From: Myxococcaceae bacterium
Lineage (GTDB): Bacteria > Myxococcota_A > Polyangia > Polyangiales > Ga0077539
Assembly: GCA_004297725.1 (NCBI GenBank)
Contig: SCUS01000071.1
Location: 310,001-374,000 of the forward strand
Reading direction: 5' to 3'
DNA: 64,000 nt
Under the pieces are notes generated by a model, which worked only from the letters and a program-made list of their open reading frames with translations, did no database searches and had not been told where the DNA came from. This document shows, in pieces, positions 61,008 to 64,000 of this stretch. A program made the position numbers and the translations under genes. Each line of letters begins with the position of its first letter. Position 1 is the stretch's first letter.

Positions 61008-63014
61008 GTGAACGTCTCGGACCGCGCCGCCGGCTCCATCCTGGAGGGCCGCTATCGCCTGGAGGCGAGGCTCTCCAACTGGGGCGTCGGCGAGGTCTGG
61101 CGCGCCTCCGACTCGCAGCGCGGCCGCGCTGGCGTGACGGTCAAGCTGCTCCCGGCGCCCGGCGCCCGGCGCACCGAGCGGATGGTCGCCCTCAAGGTGC
61201 TCGGAGACCGCCTCGCGAAGCTCCAGCACCCCGGCCTGCTGCCGGTGGTGGAGATCAACACCGCGGGCGCGCAGCCCTTCGTGGTCTACGAGTCCTGGGA
61301 CGGCATCGGCCTCGGGGAGTGGCTCACCGCCGCGCGCGCCAGCGGCGAGCCCACCTCGCTGCGCACGGTCTTCGGCATCGCCGACCGGGTGCTCTCGGCG
61401 GTCGGGGCGGGGCACCGGCAGCGCTCTCCAGGGTCGCTGGTGCACGGCGCGATACACCACGACGCGGTGCGGGTGAGGGTGGAGGAGGGCCGAGAGCCGG
61501 AGGTGCGGGTGCTCGATTTCGGCCTCGCCGCCGAGAAGGACTCCTCGGCGCTCGCCGCGCTCGTCGACTCGACCCCGTCGGAGTACGCGGCCCCCGAGCA
61601 CGCCCGCGAGCCCGCGCTGCGCAACCCCGCGGCGGACGTCTTCGCCGCGGCGGTGCTCATCCTCCGGCTGCTGGTCCCCGAGGCGCTGCGGCCGCGCGGT
61701 CACCGTAGCTGGGGCCACTTCGTCACGCAGCGCGAGAGCGAGGTCCACAGCGCCATCACGGCGCTGCGCCCCGACGTGCACCCCTCCGTGTGGGAGGCGC
61801 TCGCCCAGGCCCTCTCCCGCCGCCCCGAGGCACGACCCTCGGACGCCGAGCGCCTGCGAGAGCTGCTCCGTGCCGCCTCCTGGGGCATCGCGAGCTCCGA
61901 CCCGGCCCTCGAGGCGCTCGCCCCGGTGGTGCCGCTGGCGCTCCCGACGCTTCACCCCATCGCCCCTACGGCGGCCCCGCTCCCGACGCCTCCCTCGACC
62001 TCTCCTGCGCCCGCGCCGGACTTCGCGCCGCCGCCCTCGGCCCGGCCGGCGGGCCCGCCGCCAGTGCCCAAAGGGATGCAGCTCGGCGTCGCCTCGGTGC
62101 TCGGCGCCAACCGCCCGGACACCGGCTCCGTGCGCCCCCGCCGCGCCACCGCGGGCGTCGATCACCGCAACTTCGGCCCGCTCGCCCCTCGGCCCCTGGA
62201 CGACGTCGAGCCGCCTTCGCAGCATCGCGGCCGCGTCTCGCTCGACGACGCCCAGAGCACCCGCCAGGACATCGAGCTCCCCTCCGACGAGCCAGCGACC
62301 ATCGCCGACTCCGAGATGACCATGGCGCTCAACGTCCCGGTCGCGTCGCGCGCCTCCAACCCCCAGTTCGTCTCCCTGGAGCAGGCCGACCGGACGGTGC
62401 AGTCGCCCTTCGACCACGTCGAGCAGACCCAGATCGCGCAACTGCCGGTCCCTCCGTCGGCTCCGATGCCGCCGTACAATCCGTCGGGGCACTGGAGCGC
62501 CGGTCCGTCGCTGCCCTTCCAGTCGGCCGTGGGCGCCTTTCCCACGACGCTCCCGCTCACCGACGCCACGATGCCGCTCAACCTCGACGCGGTCCCGCCC
62601 GAGGTCGCCGCCGCGCTGGCCGCGTACGCCGCGCCGGTCAGCCCGGCCTCCTGGGACAGCACCTCCAACCTCCAGCCCGTCTCGCTCCCGCCGTCCTTCG
62701 CGGCCCCGCCGCCATCGCCCCACTACGCCTCGCCGCCCGGCTACGCCGCGCCGCCCGGCTACGCCTCGTCCGTGTCCGCGCCCAGGGCCGCCGATCCCTT
62801 CGCCCTCGTCGCGGCCGCCGGTCGCGGAGACGCCCGCGCCTGGGACGCCAACACCACGCCCCCCGATCGGGCGCCCGCGCCCGCCCGGAAGGTCTCCACC
62901 GCCCTGCTCATCGGCCTCGGGGTGCTGGCCGCGGCGCTGGCCTTCCTCGTCGGGGTGATGGCGTCCAACCGAGACCCCGCGCCCTCGTCGACCTCCGCGC
63001 CCGCCGAGCGATGA
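61008..63014 (+). CDS. predicted transmembrane pseudokinase
   Basis: This 668-residue protein starts at GTG. The kinase-like domain keeps the ATP-anchoring lysine (VTVK, K46), DFG (170-172) and APE (195-197), but the HRDLKPEN loop reads HGAIHHDA (146-153), so the catalytic Asp is missing. The glycine loop is also poor (LSNWGVGEVW). A Pro/Ser-rich linker of about 350 residues leads to one membrane helix near the C-terminus (VSTALLIGLGVLAAALAFLV). It starts 2 bases after the mutase stop and its stop overlaps the next kinase gene in ATGA. A regulatory partner of that kinase is likely. Confidence 0.85.
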   Translation: MNVSDRAAGSILEGRYRLEARLSNWGVGEVWRASDSQRGRAGVTVKLLPAPGARRTERMVALKVLGDRLAKLQHPGLLPVVEINTAGAQPFVVYESWDGIGLGEWLTAARASGEPTSLRTVFGIADRVLSAVGAGHRQRSPGSLVHGAIHHDAVRVRVEEGREPEVRVLDFGLAAEKDSSALAALVDSTPSEYAAPEHAREPALRNPAADVFAAAVLILRLLVPEALRPRGHRSWGHFVTQRESEVHSAITALRPDVHPSVWEALAQALSRRPEARPSDAERLRELLRAASWGIASSDPALEALAPVVPLALPTLHPIAPTAAPLPTPPSTSPAPAPDFAPPPSARPAGPPPVPKGMQLGVASVLGANRPDTGSVRPRRATAGVDHRNFGPLAPRPLDDVEPPSQHRGRVSLDDAQSTRQDIELPSDEPATIADSEMTMALNVPVASRASNPQFVSLEQADRTVQSPFDHVEQTQIAQLPVPPSAPMPPYNPSGHWSAGPSLPFQSAVGAFPTTLPLTDATMPLNLDAVPPEVAAALAAYAAPVSPASWDSTSNLQPVSLPPSFAAPPPSPHYASPPGYAAPPGYASSVSAPRAADPFALVAAAGRGDARAWDANTTPPDRAPAPARKVSTALLIGLGVLAAALAFLVGVMASNRDPAPSSTSAPAER

Positions 63015-64000
63015 GCCTCCCGCCCGGTCCTCACGTCGACGAGTCGAGCCGCTGGGTGGGGCGGCTGATCGCGTCGCGCTACCGGCTGCTGCGGGTGGTG
63101 GGCGTCGGCGGACATGGGGCCGTGTACGAGGCGAAGCACGAGCTCACCGGGCGGCGCTTCGCGGTGAAGCTGCTGCTCAGCGATCCGAGGTCGATCCGGG
63201 GGCTGGCGGAGCGCCTGGTGCGCGAGGCGAAGGCCACCTCGCGGGTGACGCACCCCAACGTGGTGGAAGTGATCGACGTGGGCGTCGACGCGGAGAGCGA
63301 GCGGCTGTACCTGATCGAGGAGCTGCTGGAGGGCGACGACCTGCGAGCGCGGATGCGGGCGCGCCGGAGGATGAGCACGCAGGAGGTGCGCGCGGTGATC
63401 GGGCCGGTGCTCGACGGCCTCGGCGCGGCGCACGCGCATGGCGTGGTGCACCGCGACCTCAAGCCCGGCAACGTGATGCTCGCGCGCCAGCCCGGCGGAG
63501 AGGAGGTCCCCAAGCTGATCGACTTCGGCATCTCGAAGCTCGACCGGCAGGAGGGGGCCGGGGACGAGAGCGCGCCGCTGACCCGCGACGGGATGCTCCT
63601 CGGCACGCCGGACTACATGGCCCCGGAGCAGGCCCGCGGCGCGCAGTCCGTCGACGCTCGGGCGGACCTCTGGTCGGTGGGCGTGCTGCTCTACGAGATG
63701 TTCGCGGCGGTGAGGCCCTTCCGCGGGGCCGGTCCCGCCGGGGTGATCGTGGCGGTCGCGATGGAGTCGCCCCGCCCCCTCGCGGAGCTGCGCCCCGACC
63801 TGCCCGCCGCATGGACCGGGCTGATCCACCGCTGCCTGGAGAAGTCGCCCGACGAGCGCTTCTCCACCGCCCTGGAGCTCCGGCAGGCCATCGATGTCGC
63901 CGGAGACCAGGACCCGGCCGTCCCGCTCGACGAGCTGGCCCCCGCCGTCTCCGCGGAGGCCCCCGACACCCTCGCGTCCGCGCCCGTCGGGCCGATCGCC
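63011..64000 (+). CDS. Ser/Thr protein kinase (C-terminus cut by window edge)
   Basis: 330 residues are visible before the window ends. The kinase domain is complete and looks active: VGVGGHGAVY (30-39), K53, HRDLKPGN at 147-154, DFG at 171-173 and APE near residue 203. After the domain comes a linker beginning LAPAVSAEAPD. The ATG overlaps the pseudokinase stop (ATGA), so the two are translated together. Whether a membrane helix or sensor domain follows is not visible. Confidence 0.92.
   Translation, partial: MSLPPGPHVDESSRWVGRLIASRYRLLRVVGVGGHGAVYEAKHELTGRRFAVKLLLSDPRSIRGLAERLVREAKATSRVTHPNVVEVIDVGVDAESERLYLIEELLEGDDLRARMRARRRMSTQEVRAVIGPVLDGLGAAHAHGVVHRDLKPGNVMLARQPGGEEVPKLIDFGISKLDRQEGAGDESAPLTRDGMLLGTPDYMAPEQARGAQSVDARADLWSVGVLLYEMFAAVRPFRGAGPAGVIVAVAMESPRPLAELRPDLPAAWTGLIHRCLEKSPDERFSTALELRQAIDVAGDQDPAVPLDELAPAVSAEAPDTLASAPVGPIA

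Overview
The window is very GC-rich (roughly 70% or more by eye), gene-dense, and uses many GTG starts. Several features point to a myxobacterium (Myxococcota, probably Polyangia): four Ser/Thr protein kinase-family genes, an FHA-domain enhancer-binding-type regulator, at least ten predicted lipoproteins (several with long Asp/Ala/Pro tethers or Cys-rich repeats), a TldD/TldE pair and an acyl-CoA mutase. I see no transposase, integrase, tRNA, rRNA or CRISPR array, so this looks like core chromosome.

Layout. 0-5.4 kb: a VWA protein cut by the window edge, TldE/TldD, a GST-like gene divergent from a WYL regulator, and a small charged protein. 5.5-10.4 kb: a TerB-like protein, a membrane protein, then a cobalamin riboswitch (minus strand, about 9487-9638) in front of a two-gene operon for a beta-propeller lipoprotein and a small surface lipoprotein; a Cys/Pro-rich lipoprotein lies on the other side. 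10.4-22 kb: a transmembrane kinase, a multi-TM GT-C-like protein, an M48 protease with a dynamin-like GTPase, a second GT-C-like protein, CinA, the FHA regulator and a TPR protein. 22-34.6 kb: a MepA-like murein endopeptidase and a run of secreted Cys-rich lipoproteins, a soluble kinase and two alpha/beta hydrolases. 34.7-48.4 kb: acyl-CoA dehydrogenase, a thioredoxin-like/di-heme peroxidase fusion, an NlpC/P60-like protein, an inositol-phosphatase/ADP-ribosylglycohydrolase fusion, an MFS transporter, Tex, a zinc-ribbon membrane protein, a barrel-like protein, BtpA and DciA-like proteins. 48.4-64 kb: RNase D-like exonuclease, a CRP-like protein with a class II phosphodiesterase, a SMI1/KNR4 protein, AccD-FolC, a 1370-residue Cys-rich lipoprotein, a B12-dependent mutase large subunit, a pseudokinase and a kinase cut by the window end.

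The strongest unexplained signal is a 16-bp palindrome, TTACC-N6-GGTAA, seen seven times (four perfect, three with one mismatch), always inside genes and always costing rare codons. In my reading the only in-frame TTA codons in the window lie in these sites. This suggests selection on the DNA itself, for example a chromosome-wide protein-binding site. The second main lead is the riboswitch-controlled lipoprotein operon, a candidate surface system for cobalamin capture. Third, the mutase at 59.3 kb carries Phe/Gln at the positions that are Tyr/Arg in methylmalonyl-CoA mutase, which points to isobutyryl-CoA mutase-type chemistry.
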